Notes: a model not told the origin generated them from the sequence alone. 64,000 nt of DNA from Anoplopoma fimbria (GCF_027596085.1 NC_072472.1:18728680-18792679); one strand, 5' to 3'. Positions 38,490 through 50,317 are shown, counted from the stretch's first letter. Program-made: numbers and translations.

Positions 38490-41400
38490 CTACAGCAGGG
38501 GGGGGGAGAGGCAAAGGGTTAGAATAGTCAACATGAGATCAGTCTCACTGACGAATTTAAAGGTGCTACAAAATTCCCAAAAGAACAAAGGCGACAGATA
38601 CTCCAGATTTACATCTCAATTTTGTTGATTACAACAGAGTAACGGCTGCATTTCACTTGCCTGCTGGCATGACTGCAGTAACAGAGGACCATACAAAGCA
38701 ATCTGTTGCTGTAGGAGATTACCTTGGGTCGCTTATGTTTCTGCTGTTTAGTTACAAAACAAGTGTGGCATTTTTATCTTTTAAGAATTAACGATTATGT
38801 GATGCTAGACGATGATATAATCTGTACTGACCTAGAGAGGGTTGCTGAAGGCCTTAATGCAGCCTCTGTGCTGTAATGTAACCATTTGTATTTGTGTAGA
38901 GTGATTTAGAGCAAGGAGTAAACAAGCTTTAGGACTTTTTTTTAATGGGGTAAATAGGTGTAAATGCACACTAACCACATTAAAGAAAGAAACATTACAA
39001 TTAGTTGATTGCCCAAGCCACACAGTTACCAGGCTATCCTAATATGAAGTACCTATTGTGAGCAAGTAGAATTCCTTTAACTGAAATAGATGTCAATATT
39101 TAGATTGAGCATGTATACAGCCTAGTCTGCATCCTCCATGTTTTGATCTTGTGCCGCAAGACCAGGATAGGCAACGCGGTTTTGAGTCAAAAAAAGAATT
39201 TGAAATGTCACAAGCACTGTAAGTCATAAAGCTCACTCTGTACATGAATACAAGTGATACATTAATTCCAAGTCCTTTTGTTTTGGTTGAATTACATCCC
39301 ATTTGGATCTGAATCAAACACCAATGCACTTTATCTTTTTGCACATTTATGAATAAAGGTAACTTCAGACATGGACTCCCACCACTTTGAATGTTGTCCA
39401 AAACACTTCTTTCTTAATTTACTTTCATATTATGTTCTGTCATTTCAAGACTTTATTCTTGCCTAAAGAAGAACCGCCTAAACATTTCTAAAAAAGTCAG
39501 ATGTAAGGAAGAAGTGTGACCAACAAGTTTAGTTTACCTTGTTTTTGCAAGTTGAAAATGAATTCCATTTCTGTTGAGAGAAAACAAAAGGCATGTTATT
39601 TCAGAATTAATTAAACATATTTTCAGAAAATGCATACTGATCTAAAAAAAAAAAAGAAAATCAAAGAAATATAAATTATTTTTTTTCATACTTTGGGCAA
39701 ATAACATCTTTGGAGAACTGCTTAAAGTTATAATCCTAAAGAGTCTTGTAAAACAAAAATTGATTTCAGTGCATTCCCGCACTGGACTCAAACTGCTTTC
39801 AAGAGGGACTGACAGGGAACTATGCAGCATGTAATCCAGTGTTAAAGTTTGTAATTTTATCTCATCAATATCAGCCTCATTGTTTTCTTTTCACTCTCCC
39901 ACAGTCTAATAAGAGCTGTATAAAGTTACTGCTAATCCACACCAGACTTTGCCGAATGCCTCACATTATAAGCATTCAGCTGCCAAAACACTGGGTGGCT
40001 TTCACTGTGAAACAGTCACAAAATCGGCAATGCATTTGTCACAAAGGTTAGCATTTATCCAAATTATTTTTTTGGGGGCAGCGGCCACAGTGAATTGTTA
40101 GATTTGGGGTTGCAGGCGACAGGCTGCACGCCGCTAAATGCTCAGAAAAGGTGACCAACTGTTACGAATTGTGCCGTGAACACCATGAAATGAGAGTGTG
40201 GTTGCAATTATTATTGACCAACTTCTTTACTTAAACAATGCAAGTTTGGTTGCACTGTTATTAGTGGCCACCAATAACTGTGTCCTCAGAGCTTAAGGAT
40301 TACAATATAAATGATCATACAAGTTAGTCATAGTTACCTTTAGTGTGATAAGTGACAGCAGCTTTAATATCAAAGGATCCCAAGCTACACCTTCTGCCAA
40401 TGTCTTTAGAGTGGGCCTGTTGTTTAGATGAGCCAAACGACACAGTGGTTAGCTGGCCCTGTGCAGGCTTAGCACCGTTGTCTTTACTGGGAGCCAACAC
40501 AGCAGAACCTGCCCCCTTGGCCACAACTTTTGTCTTTTCCTGGCCACATCGCTTGCTCTCATCCTCACCCGGCACACAAGCAGGAGAACATGCATTAGAC
40601 ACATTGCAGGGGCCACAAGTCCTTTTCTCAGGGTCTTGAGCTAAAGTGCCGAGCTCTAAGAATGATGGGCTAACATCAAAGCAGGGCTGAGCAGCCTTGG
40701 CAGCAACAGCCTGACACTCGCTTTGAGGTGTGACCACAGTAGTCTTGTCCTCTGCAGGCCCCTTGCCGCCTCCTCCTTCTGGCCCCAAGTTGGGCTCATT
40801 TATGAAGGAAAGTCCCCATTGATTCTGGAAGATATCTCCCAAGGCTTTCTGATTTGTCTGAGCAGCCGGTGGGTCGAGGTGACGAGCACTAGGGAGCACA
40901 GGTTGCATATTTAAAGGGTAAATTAAAAGAGTACACTTTCTGAGCTCATATGCTTCTCCATCTACGGGACTGGTCGTAGAGCTACAGTTACTTTCCAAAG
41001 GAGATGCTACATTCTCGCCACTTGGGATAGATGGGGCTGGTGGAATACTACTAGCAGCAGGAGCAAAGAAGGTACCCACTGATGGACAGCCATTAGCGTT
41101 TCCAGACACAGGGCCATTAGTAAAGCTAGCTGAGGTGATAGTTTTCACAGCAGACATAGGGACCTGTGACAGTCTGACAGGAGGAGGCAGTGCCTCTCCT
41201 CCAACTTGAGCTACTTTGTTGAGGTTCTCTTTTACTTTACTTGCATAACTGATCTTGGGAACAATTTTTGCACTGCTATTGTCCACAGGAAATACTGGAG
41301 GAGGCTTAAACAAAGTCCATGAGTCCTCTTTTGAAGGTGAGGAAAGCTTAGCTTTGTGCCTCTCCTCAGTCTTTTTACCAAAGGTGCCAACTATTTTGCC

Positions 41401-43944
41401 ATCAGAGTTCTTCCTCTGAGATTCACCCATTGAAGCCTCCGACACAACAGCCCGTCTAGTTGCTGAATGAGCTTCTCCTTTATGGGCGGCTCTAAAGCCA
41501 TCAAGTCTAGAAGTCACTCCCTTCTCAGTTGTCTCAAGATTAAAAGTCCCATGCTCTTGAGAACTGCCACCCTGCTGCATGTCTTTCTCCTTGTCTCTTA
41601 TCACATAATCAGTGTTCTTGGCGTTGTTACATCTGGCCTTGCGTTTCTTCGGAGTAGTATATCCACCTTCGGAGCCGCTGCCATCATTGTCCTTGCTAGA
41701 ATAGCCATTTGTAATTAAGCCACAGTTTACAATGCCATTTTGAAGCAACACGGAGTCTTTCTTATCCATAAGTTGTCCCTCATGATGATTCAAATCCAGA
41801 GCCTTTTCATTGTCATTTTTAAGGTCCATATTCTTCTTAAGGTCCAATCCTTTGCTGCTCACTTTTGGAACAGTTGTGTACAGCTTTTGCGTTGATTTCT
41901 GCTTCACATTTGCATTACTTGTGTGTCTGTTACCATTGCTGTTGGGGGTATGCGACATACCAACAGTGTCAGACAGATGTGGTTTCTTCTCCCCCTCCTC
42001 CTCACAGATGCTTACTTTTTTATTGCCTGAAATGGGAAACAAAATCAGTTGTATGTTTATGACCATTGTCATAAAATTTGAGTTTATACTGAAAGTGTGT
42101 AGAAGAGAGTTATGCAACTTACAAAAATAAATAGTTTGATAAAGTATTTGTATTGTAATTATGAGCAATATAGTACCCTAAAGTCACAAAACATGGATAC
42201 AGATTAGGATGCTAATGTACCTACTATCACACTCTTGTTCAATAATATTCAAAGTATGAATTATCGGCATCATTCTGCATTAAAATGTTGTGTCATTTGA
42301 ACTGGTGTGTCCTATGTAAAGCATAAATGTGCACCATAAGTTTGATAACAGCCCATTTATTGTGTTTAGAGTTAACCTTATGACCATAGTCTTTTCTGAT
42401 AAATTGTTGCAGCAGTATATGTTGTTTATGTACATACATGTATGTTGTTAAGAAAGCTATGTTGTCCAGCAACATTTATCTAGGATACGTGTCATTGCTA
42501 GCTTGCGTTAATAGTGTTGCCTGAATGTATATCTACTAACCAATCCAAGCTACAGGCATGTCTTATACCTCACAACTGTCAAATGCATACTGGACTGATA
42601 CCCGTTAACTTTCTTGAAATGATCTGATCTGACATCAAAGACCAGTTGCAGCAAGATGTAGAAGGCAGGCTCACAGCAGCATATATGACATACATTTGGA
42701 GTGGCGGTGACCCACAAATAGGCCTTTGCAATGCAGAGGCATGGGCACGGCTGTGTCAACGTGGGTCTTTAAATGAAATGGTGCTGCCCGTCATGTCGGT
42801 GGACACAGCACACACAAGCTGCCGCACACAGCCCCGCTCCACTTATCATACATGCCATGTCCTCGCTTAGTTGCACTGACGTAAAGTCAGCTGCAGAGAA
42901 ACGTTAAGGGTCGATGGTTACGGTCAGCGTCTGTTCAGCTGCAGCAACAGTTTCTTTATCAACTGGTATTCGTGTTGTTGCGTGGCTTCACTTTGACTGG
43001 ACACCATGCAACAGGCCTGTCACAGAGGGCTAACGTTAGCTTATGACAACTAGCCACCGACTCGTTGGACATTAACACGCCATGTCACGAATAACGGTTG
43101 ATTGTTCCGTCAGACGGCAGCCTAACACCCGCAACCCATGTAGGCAAACGGGTCACAACGACATGGCGGAGTTGCGAAGCGCTGTGGTCCTCCAGACATT
43201 GATTAGTCGCCGGGTGACTGTAGCATTAGCTCGCAGTGAAACTCTAACATGGCCGACAGGAAATGGAAGCTCAGAACATTCCAGTGGAGCCGGCTCGCGC
43301 TCCTAAACTGGACACGAGCGTGCTGAAATGAATGATAGAGATTAGACTGCTGTTTAGGGCGTTTCGCCACGCACACCTAACAGCCAATGCGTTTTTAAAA
43401 CACACGATGACCCAATGTGATATTCTGAGATGAATTAGTTGCGTTCACAGAAGAGAAATGGGTGGTGAAACCGGCGCACAAGGTCAATCCCCGATATGTC
43501 AAACCACCACCAGCGACAACTGTCACGCAACGTCAGCTAGCCCGCTAGCTAGCCAGCTCAATGGTTGCTTTCTGGTCCGACAGTGGCCAACCATCGTTAA
43601 AACAGAAACCTACTCACCGCTGCAACGTGTCTGAAACTATTCTGGGCAAAAGCATATAGTTTGAATCAAAGGCTAGCTCTCAGGCTGAGCGCTCAATCGC
43701 GACGGAGTGAACACTAGTTAGCTAATGCTAGTCGGCTCGTTGACATTAGCTGACTAAGGCTAGCAAGCGTTAGCTCACTTTTCCGGATGGCCCAACCTGT
43801 TTTCTTCGTCTGCGTTTCCTGATGCTGGCGCTGGAAGTGGGTCTGATCATTTTTTAGACAAGTTGTATGTTGAGTAGGGTGTCTGTCCTCTCCGTGGTGG
43901 AAATATTGCCGTTCTTGTGCCCGATCTTTGGGCTGTTCCTCCAT
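38437..43944 (-). CDS. nufip2: FMR1-interacting protein NUFIP2 (four coding exons)
   Basis: NUFIP2 (82-FIP) is an RNA-binding partner of FMRP that shuttles between nucleus and cytoplasm, joins ribosomal and stress-granule particles, and acts with Roquin in mRNA silencing. Exons on the minus strand are 43944-43797, 42026-40338, 39570-39538 and 38489-38437. Phases match throughout and give 1923 nt, 640 residues; human has about 695. Diagnostic blocks are MEEQP at the start, HQETQTKKTG at the end of exon 1, DGSGSEGGYTTPKKRKAR (about 164-181), KEDSWTLFKPPPVFPVDNSS (about 282-301), KIVPKISYASKVKENLN, LGDIFQNQWGLSFINEP (about 444-460) and the tail DPKRVVVYDETKDGPDQ. The protein is mostly disordered, with no folded RNA-binding domain visible. 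The long His/Gln N-terminal tract of the mammalian protein is nearly absent. Confidence 0.95.
38490..39537 (-). other. nufip2: nufip2 intron 3
   Basis: The donor GTAAAC follows exon 3 and the acceptor CTGCTGTAG precedes exon 4. It is AT-rich with no other feature recognised. Confidence 0.85.
39538..39570 (-). CDS. nufip2: nufip2 exon 3 (33-nt microexon)
   Basis: On the minus strand, TTTTCTCTCAACAG precedes 33 nt ending CAAG|gtaaac. With the split codons on each side it encodes EMEFIFNLQKQD, equivalent to human EMESIWNLQKQD. Phase 1 on both sides fits its neighbours exactly. Confidence 0.92.
39571..40337 (-). other. nufip2: nufip2 intron 2
   Basis: The donor GTAACT follows CACACTAAAG and the acceptor is CTCTCAACAG. 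No other feature is seen. Confidence 0.85.
40338..42026 (-). CDS. nufip2: nufip2 exon 2 (main coding exon)
   Basis: The 1689-nt exon encodes most of the protein, from GNKKVSICEEEGEKK to AAVTYHTK. The open frame continues upstream to 42168, but that extra part is hydrophobic intron translation. The true exon begins after the minus-strand acceptor CCCATTTCAG at 42026, where the phase fits exon 1 (Lys-Lys-Thr-Gly). Opposite-strand frames at the same place are shadows. Confidence 0.95.
42027..43796 (-). other. nufip2: nufip2 intron 1 with CpG-rich first part
   Basis: The donor GTTGGG follows ACAG and the acceptor is CCCATTTCAG. The part next to exon 1 (about 42.9-43.8 kb) is CpG-richer than the surrounding DNA and carries YY1-like ATGGCGG (43163-43169) and ATGGCCG (43249-43255) on the + strand. 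It probably belongs to the promoter-proximal island. Confidence 0.75.
43797..43944 (-). CDS. nufip2: nufip2 exon 1
   Basis: The exon encodes MEEQPKDRAQERQYFHHGED then a Gln/His/Lys-rich stretch ending HQETQTKKTG. Human exon 1 starts MEEKP and ends HQETPKKKTG, but carries long His and Gln runs that are reduced here to scattered His residues. The start ATG at 43944 is the only one that gives the family's MEE start. Confidence 0.92.
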
Positions 43945-44120
43945 TGAAGTGTAGAATGTCGGACTTGTTCAACCAATATGTTAGCTCGCGGGGTCCAATC
44001 ACTAGCAGAGTAAAACGGAAGCTATTTGAAGCCTCTGTAAACGTCAGCAGTAAACGTCTAAAAATGGCACTGTTTTGGGTGGCCAACGCCACTAAACTCC
44101 ATGTCTACTATGTCTAGAGT
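43945..44120 (-). promoter_or_regulatory. nufip2: nufip2 promoter / 5' UTR region
   Basis: The region upstream of the ATG has no TATA box at a usual distance. A CCAAT box (43995-43999 on +, NF-Y type) lies about 50 bp upstream of the start codon. The neighbouring sequence is moderately CpG-rich, as expected for a broadly expressed gene. The transcription start site is not defined. Confidence 0.4.
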
Positions 44121-44204
44121 TACACAGTGGGTATTTTGCAGAACTTTCTGATCTCAGTAGATGTTTCACATTTCACACAAATAACGGAGAAGTGATTTAT
44201 ATAT

Positions 44205-44229
44205 AAAAAAAAAAAAAAAAAAAAAAAAA
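44205..44229. repeat. A25 homopolymer
   Basis: A run of 25 A residues upstream of nufip2. No retrocopy was recognised on its 5' side, so it is listed as a simple repeat. Confidence 0.95.
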
Positions 44230-44547
44230 TCTTTTCAGGGTGGGCAACAACGGGGTGGGGTTCGTGTGTGAACTAAAATCATATGACCGGAGGCGCTGCC
44301 ACGTCTCCAGCAAGAGGACACTTGTGTGGAAGGTCCCGGGGAAAGCAACCCCAGTCCCAAAATGGAAAACAATTTATTTCAAATTCAATATCCCTCTATC
44401 CTCAAACATTTCCAAATCACTTGTAGGTATTTTACCACTTGTCGAAAGTCAAAAATGGCCCTGTGGTTATTAAGTTTTTATAATTTTTGGGGGGGCATTT
44501 TATACTATGATATATATATATATGTATTACTTTTTTATATATTATAA

Positions 44548-45450
44548 AATATAATTTGTATGGCATGTCATGGCATATTACACTATGACCTTTATTTACC
44601 TTTCTTATAACATAGTTGAAGATTGGTTTTTACAACCATTACTCATTTTTTTTATGCTGTGTATGACATACTGCATGACATTTTTCTGACATTCTATATA
44701 GTCAGACTTTTTTATGACATTCTGTACAATAACATTTTTATGGATTTTTTTGTACTACTACTACTATAATTTGTATGACATGTTTATGACATACAATACT
44801 ATGAGATATTTTATGGCATACTATGCTATGCCTTTTTAGCTATATTTTCATGACATACTATACTGTGACTTTTTTGACATTGTATTATGACTTTTATGCT
44901 TTTTAGGATATAAACTGTGACATTTTTATCATTGACTGTAGATTTTTTAGGACATATTACTTTTTAAGACATCTATATAACCCATCAGTGTTAAGCACAG
45001 GTGGCTATAGAATTGTGCGTTGCAGTTATTTAATCATACATTACAGCAGTGGTCGTTGCAGACAGACCTGATCTAGATATTTGTAGTTATTACTTTTTAT
45101 GACATACTAAACCATTACATTTAAGGCATTTCTTATGGCATACTGTGCAATGCTTTTTTCAGGATTTTTTAATGACATTATACTACAACATTTTTATGGC
45201 ATTTTTTGGCATACTATGACTTTTTATAACTTATTCTACTATGACTTTTTATGGCTTACCATTCTTTATTTTTTTTGACATTGTGTATACCATGACATTT
45301 TTATGGCATACTATGATTTGACTTTTTCATATGCCATACTATACAATGATTTTTAAATACTTTTTTATGACATACTATTCTATGACTTATTTATGACATA
45401 CTATATGACATACTATACTAAACATTTTCATGCTTTATGACTTTTCTCTG
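44548..45450 (-). repeat. Minisatellite array, inverted copy (TATGACATACTATACTATGA type)
   Basis: The tract repeats TATGACATACTATAC and CTATGACTTTTTATG with variable spacing of about 27-35 bp. It is the reverse complement of the repeat in the 50.5-54.05 kb array (CATAGTATAGTATGTCA). About 100 bp of unrelated sequence interrupts it near 44980-45090. Copies are more diverged than in the larger array, suggesting greater age or less homogenisation. Confidence 0.85.
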
Positions 45451-47150
45451 TACATTTCATACTATATTGTTGCAGCTGCCCTGTAGTCACACTCTGCAGC
45501 TGATGGCCACTGGGGGGTTCTACCGGACCATTTTGCTTAAGGCTACCTTAAGGGACAACAGAAGAATACTCCTTTATTTTCCCTCCAATATGTCAGTGAC
45601 AACATCTTTTAAAAACTGTAGGCTACAGCTGATTCATTTAGCTAAGCATTGTAATCAAAAGTAAGAGAAAGTAATGTGAATAATACAACTATGAAACTAA
45701 TGACATTTCTGACTAAAACGTTTTTCTTCTTTTTTCTTTTTAGGTAATAGTGTGGTCTAGAGGATAGGACCAAATTGCACCTACAGTTTATATACTCTCA
45801 ATGATACAAACCAGATTGTAAACTAAAATAACATAGCTAGCGGCACCCTATCCACCTGTTTGCTCCATATAATTCTCTCTCATAAAATAACATAGATGTA
45901 GACACAAAAAAATTCAACCATTATCAACACAGCATTACAACAATATTCAGGGCAGCACATAAAATCAGTCTTTCTACCTGTTAACTTGAGCTTTTCCTTT
46001 CTGGTTGCTATATTTACCATTTGTTTCTCTCTCAATCTCTGGGTTAAAGAACATGAGATTGTCAAAACTGCAGATGGGGAGACATCTCATCCTAGAACGT
46101 GGACACAGCAGCGGATATCCTGGTTCCAAGGACAGGAAGGCTGCTCTTCCTCTACCAACCCCCTCAGACATTGACATACGCATATAAACATGCATTGTTG
46201 ATGACAAAACCACCCATTGCATTCTTTTACCCACTAATGCCATAGACTCTTTGAACGTTTTTCTTGTGCTAACTGTTAAAATGCCCTTATTCTCTCCAGG
46301 GTATACATATCTACCCCTGTGAAGAAATAGTAAATAAACAAAGTGTGATGAAAAAATGAAACTTCATATCAAAATACTAATGTCACCCTTTGAACTGAGC
46401 CTATCTGGTTTCTTATCAGTCCCATGATAGACTCTTTTCCCCAACCAAATTAGCCAGAGCCCCCTGCCCCCCTCCCCACCCCCACACTCCTCATTTCCTT
46501 ATGTTTTCTGAAAGCAGAGCTCTGTTTTTCATCAAAAGGTCAAGGGGCCATCCTTTGTCATTCCTGCTTCTGAGACAAATCTTAAGCAGCTCTTGCCCTT
46601 TACCTTCTTATTTCAGATCTTTGTGCTTTTGGAGTAGTTGAGTGGTGCTGTCTCATTGTTTGCGCCCTCATCTGTAGTGCAGTATAGTATGAATCAGTGT
46701 AGCATGGCCTACATCTTATATAACAGCCGGTCTAAAAAACACAAAATGGGGTTACTGGAAGTTTCTATTTGTGCATGAACACTAACATAAGAACCAACTC
46801 ATTTGTTTTGAATTTTGAAACCCACCTTATCCATATTTGACAGTGGAGTAGAGAAAGTGCTCAGTGAGGGTGTAAAGTGGTGCGGATTGGGCAGCATACC
46901 CTGACTCCTCTAATCTTTCCAAATAAACACCCTTCCTCCCTCTCCCTGGTTCCAGGGGTTATCACAGAAACCCCCCACTGCTCCCCTGCCCAGACACTAA
47001 CAGCAGCCTTTAACACAGCCCAGCCCTCATTTATGTGCTTTCACATTAGAGGCAACACAGGATACACTCTCACACACACACACAAACACGCACACATATG
47101 CGTACACTGGTAACCACTTACGCATTTAATCATATCTCAAACTGGAGCCG
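45451..47150. other. Intergenic stretch, nothing recognised
   Basis: No coding region is supported. A C-rich tract near 46457-46490 gives G-runs on the minus strand, and a short (CA)n tract lies near 47071-47085. The right part could hold the tmem88 promoter. Confidence 0.5.
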
Positions 47151-47523
47151 GAGTGAGGAAACAGAATGTCAGGGAAGGAAGCGCTGAAGCCAGTGGGAAA
47201 GCAGAATTTGCCTCAAGTCTGCAGAGCTCTTTTTTCACCCACTCTACAGGAGGTCTCAAGGAGAAGTTTGGAATCATAAAAGTGAGCAATTATCTGTTGA
47301 TATTTGTGGAAATAGTCCAGCACACAAACAGATTTTAGATTTAGTTAAGTAGCAGAAACTTCATTCGGCTCCCACTCTCAAGATCTTGATTTTTCGAACA
47401 GAGAAGACATACATCAGGAGGAAATTCTTGAAATTCTCTTTGTCTCTGACTACTCACCGCTCTCAAGGTCTTTCAGAGTCTCAGCATCTGCTGCAGGAGG
47501 ACACATCCTCAGGTTACAGCACA
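47150..47523 (+). other. tmem88: Candidate tmem88 5' UTR exon
   Basis: The coding exon at 48909 starts with an acceptor 18 nt before the ATG, so an upstream non-coding exon must exist. A consensus donor (CAGCACA|gtgagt) lies at 47523/47524 after moderately GC-rich sequence. The 5' edge is not defined. Another upstream donor is possible. Confidence 0.3.
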
Positions 47524-48908
47524 GTGAGTACAACAAACAATGTCACTATTTCTTTCTTTAATACAAACATGCTGAAAAAACTGAAAAAGGCTAATCCTGC
47601 CCCTTACAAAAGGGCTCAGTTTACTTGAATGCCCACAGTTCATCACTGCAAGGAAACAGCCCTGAATATTTTTCCTCTATTCCTGTGATCTGGAGTTAAT
47701 TTTGATATCTGAAGTTGATAAATCTAGAAATAAGAAGGCCAGTGTTTAAGCTCCTGAATGATTGAATGGAAGGCAGACTTTGCTAAACTCACATCTTAAA
47801 ATTAGAAAACAATTCAAAAATATTCTTCATGTTCTCCAGGATTGTTGGAGAACCTATTAAAGAATCTGAAAAGAGCAGGCAAACCTTAAAATACGATCTT
47901 ATTGTTGTTATTGCTATTTATACAATTTAAAAACAACAACATAAAAAGACACCTTAACTCTAAAAACAAAAGAGGGTTTAAAATCATACAGTTTGCATGA
48001 ATCCATTTTTTTAAATAGATTTTCCCTTAATGCAGCATGACAAACAAGTGAACTAACAATGGTAGGATTGTATGAATTGAGTAAACTGTAAACAACTTGA
48101 ATACTTGAATTTACTTAAATGATGCCGACAGATGATAAAATATTACTTGTTAAACCAATGTCTTCCATGGTACTTGTCATAATAATAGTAACTGCTAACT
48201 TAAGAGCAGAGGGAAATGGAACATGCCCTTGTCATTTTTTCATCAATGAGTTTACAAAATAAAGGTGAAACAAGACATGGGAATAAAAGCTAACACTCTA
48301 TCAACCATTGATGTGTTAAGCTTGATGAGTTGTAGCACAGTATTCATAACCTTTTTCTAAAACTTCCATGACTGATTAGTGTTTTTTTCTTCCAATTTTC
48401 CAGCTGTTCCTGGCTCATTGTTCTGGGTCGAGGTTATCCTGGAGTTTGGAGGTGGGGTCAGTTGAGCCCCATTTCCTCGCACTTAGAGCTGTGCAGTTAT
48501 CTATGTTGACTTTCCACACCTTTCACCACATTATTTAAGGAACCCATTACTTCATGGATTAACATTCTTTTTGACTTTCCATGATTTTAGTGGATCTACT
48601 GAAGAATTCAGGGCATACAGGGAAGAGAAGATATTAGTTTAAATTAGAAATTATTAAATTAAACAGAGAAATAGACAGATCAGTTTTATGAATTTCTTGT
48701 TTCAACAAAGTGCTGATGCTTAAAATACTTTGCAAACTCTGATAAATACAAATTATCTCAAGATTTTGATATTGTGATATTCCCCAAATTTAAACTTTCA
48801 GTCCTAACAACAGGTTAACTTGAAAGCCACTGCAATCCAGAATAATAGATTATTAGATCAAATAAATACATCAAGTTACTGATTTAAAACTGTTTTTCTT
48901 TCCTGCAG
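47524..48908 (+). other. tmem88: Probable tmem88 5' UTR intron
   Basis: AT-rich sequence ends in a T/C-rich tract and CTGCAG just before the coding exon. No reading frame or RNA gene is recognised in it. Confidence 0.4.
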
Positions 48909-48926
48909 CATAGACCACAAGGAAAG

Positions 48927-49235
48927 ATGAGTTTGTCACGGAATGGAACGCTGGAGAAGACCGTATCTGAGCAGGCCCACTCTGAGCCTGGCTCCCCCTC
49001 CAGAGTGGGGTCAGGAGTCGTGGTGCCGCCTCCCTACTCTCTGGGCGGAAGCGAAGCCGCTGACACCCCCCTGGAGTTAAGGGGCTCTCTGGACTGCTGG
49101 GCATGCTCTGTGTTGGTCACGGCACAGAATCTGATCATAGCACTGATCAATGGCGGGCTGGCCAGCATCATTTTTGGCACAATCCTCACCCCTGCTCTTG
49201 TCATGATCATATTTGGCTTTCTCTGCCATTCCACG
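48927..49235 (+). CDS. tmem88: tmem88 coding exon 1
   Basis: The ATG at 48927 has A at -3 and lies 18 nt after the CTGCAG acceptor. The exon encodes 103 residues ending FGFLCHST, followed by GTGAAA. Reading past 49235 is intron. Confidence 0.93.
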
Positions 49236-50105
49236 GTGAAAATCTCTTATGGAAATCTTTTTTTTTGACTGACAGAAGTGTGAGAGAATACTGATTGCAA
49301 ATTAGTGGGTCAGACTGGTGCTTTGTCCAAGTCCAATCAACATTCTAATAGCAAATTAAATGTGTAGTAATGAATGGTTTCTAAAGTTATATGCAAGAAA
49401 ACTTTTGTAGAACAGGACATTATGTAAATAATCATGCAAACTGGGTTTTTCAATCAAACTGCAAAAAGAGAAATATGTTTTTCCAAACATTGAAAAAGTT
49501 TTCCATGATCTTACTGGATCTTTCTTGAGCTTAACTAAAAAAATGTTGCAGCTATGCCTACGCAGCTCTAGTTCCTTTGTGCATTATGGGACAGTAGTTT
49601 ATCCCGATGGCTCACTCAAAAATCCTGCATATTTAGTGCATACTGATTGGTTTTGAGTATACTTAATTACTCACTTTTGCACTGGGAACGCACTGAAAAC
49701 TAGACGTAGTTTTGTGTGCATGCGTGCATGTGTATGCGTGCATGCCTCCCCCATACTTCTTCATTTTTGCATCTATGCCCCATTACTCATCCATTTCCTC
49801 CTCCTCTTGCTCTCCAGGTGCAGCCCCATGGAACATCTCTGTATTGCTCAGACATGCTGGATGACGCCGGCTGCGTGGCTCTGCTAGTTGTGGGCTTTTT
49901 GCTGCTCACCCCTCTGCTGGTCCTGGCACTTGCTGCCTACTGTCGCCTAGCCCGCCACCTCCAGCTAGGAATGTGTTTCATTCCTTATAGCCGCGCTGTC
50001 TACAAGAACCTTCCTGCTTCTCGCCATCGGAGGGCTGACGCAGGAGGCTGCTGTGGCCAGCAAGGCACTTCAGAAAGGGAGGGAAAGGGTAGCGTATGGG
50101 TGTAG
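48927..50105 (+). CDS. tmem88: Transmembrane protein 88 (two coding exons)
   Basis: TMEM88 is a small membrane protein whose C-terminal Val-Trp-Val binds the PDZ domain of Dishevelled and dampens Wnt/beta-catenin signalling; in fish and mammals it promotes cardiomyocyte specification. Exons 48927-49235 and 49818-50105 join in phase 0 and give 198 residues; human has 159. Residues 54-67 (SLDCWACSVLVTAQ) match human DPLDCWACAVLVTAQ. Hydrophobic stretches at about 58-99 and 121-143 fit the family's membrane segments. FIPYSRAVY (158-166) matches human VPYSRALY, and the last residues GKGSVWV match GKVWV. The N-terminal 50 residues are Ser/Pro-rich and longer than in human. A poly(A) signal lies at 50318. 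Whether it is tmem88a or tmem88b cannot be settled here. Confidence 0.95.
49236..49817 (+). other. tmem88: tmem88 intron
   Basis: The intron of 582 bp has donor GTGAAA and acceptor CTTGCTCTCCAG. It contains a short GTGCATGC-rich repeat near 49715-49745. Confidence 0.9.
49818..50105 (+). CDS. tmem88: tmem88 coding exon 2
   Basis: The exon starts GTG CAG CCC after CTCTCCAG, encodes the second membrane segment (LLVVGFLLLTPLLVLALAAY) and the cytoplasmic tail, and ends with the PDZ ligand SVWV and TAG. Upstream in-frame Met residues belong to intron translation and are not used. Confidence 0.94.
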   Translation: MQPHGTSLYCSDMLDDAGCVALLVVGFLLLTPLLVLALAAYCRLARHLQLGMCFIPYSRAVYKNLPASRHRRADAGGCCGQQGTSEREGKGSVWV

Positions 50106-50317
50106 GAGAGGAGCGGAGGATTGTGTATGGTTGTATCTCTTTTTAATGATGAGAGATAATGTGATTTGAGTCTTGGTATTTTTTTATTCAAATAACCACA
50201 GTTTTCTATTTTTAAAGCCATTGCAAACAGCCAAAATATTTCATGATTTATAGTGATTGTTTGGAACTCAATATTGTTTTTTATATGCAATTTCAATGTA
50301 CTGAATGTATTTTATAC

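Noticed and set aside
40352..42130. Plus-strand frames of 63 to 106 residues
   Set aside because: They are antisense shadows of nufip2 exon 2.
42027..42168. Upstream extension of the nufip2 exon 2 frame to a Met at 42168
   Set aside because: The extra 47 residues are hydrophobic, unrelated to NUFIP2, and lie upstream of a clear acceptor whose phase matches exon 1.
44205..44229. A25 run as evidence of a processed retrogene
   Set aside because: No gene-like sequence or target-site duplication was seen on its 5' side.
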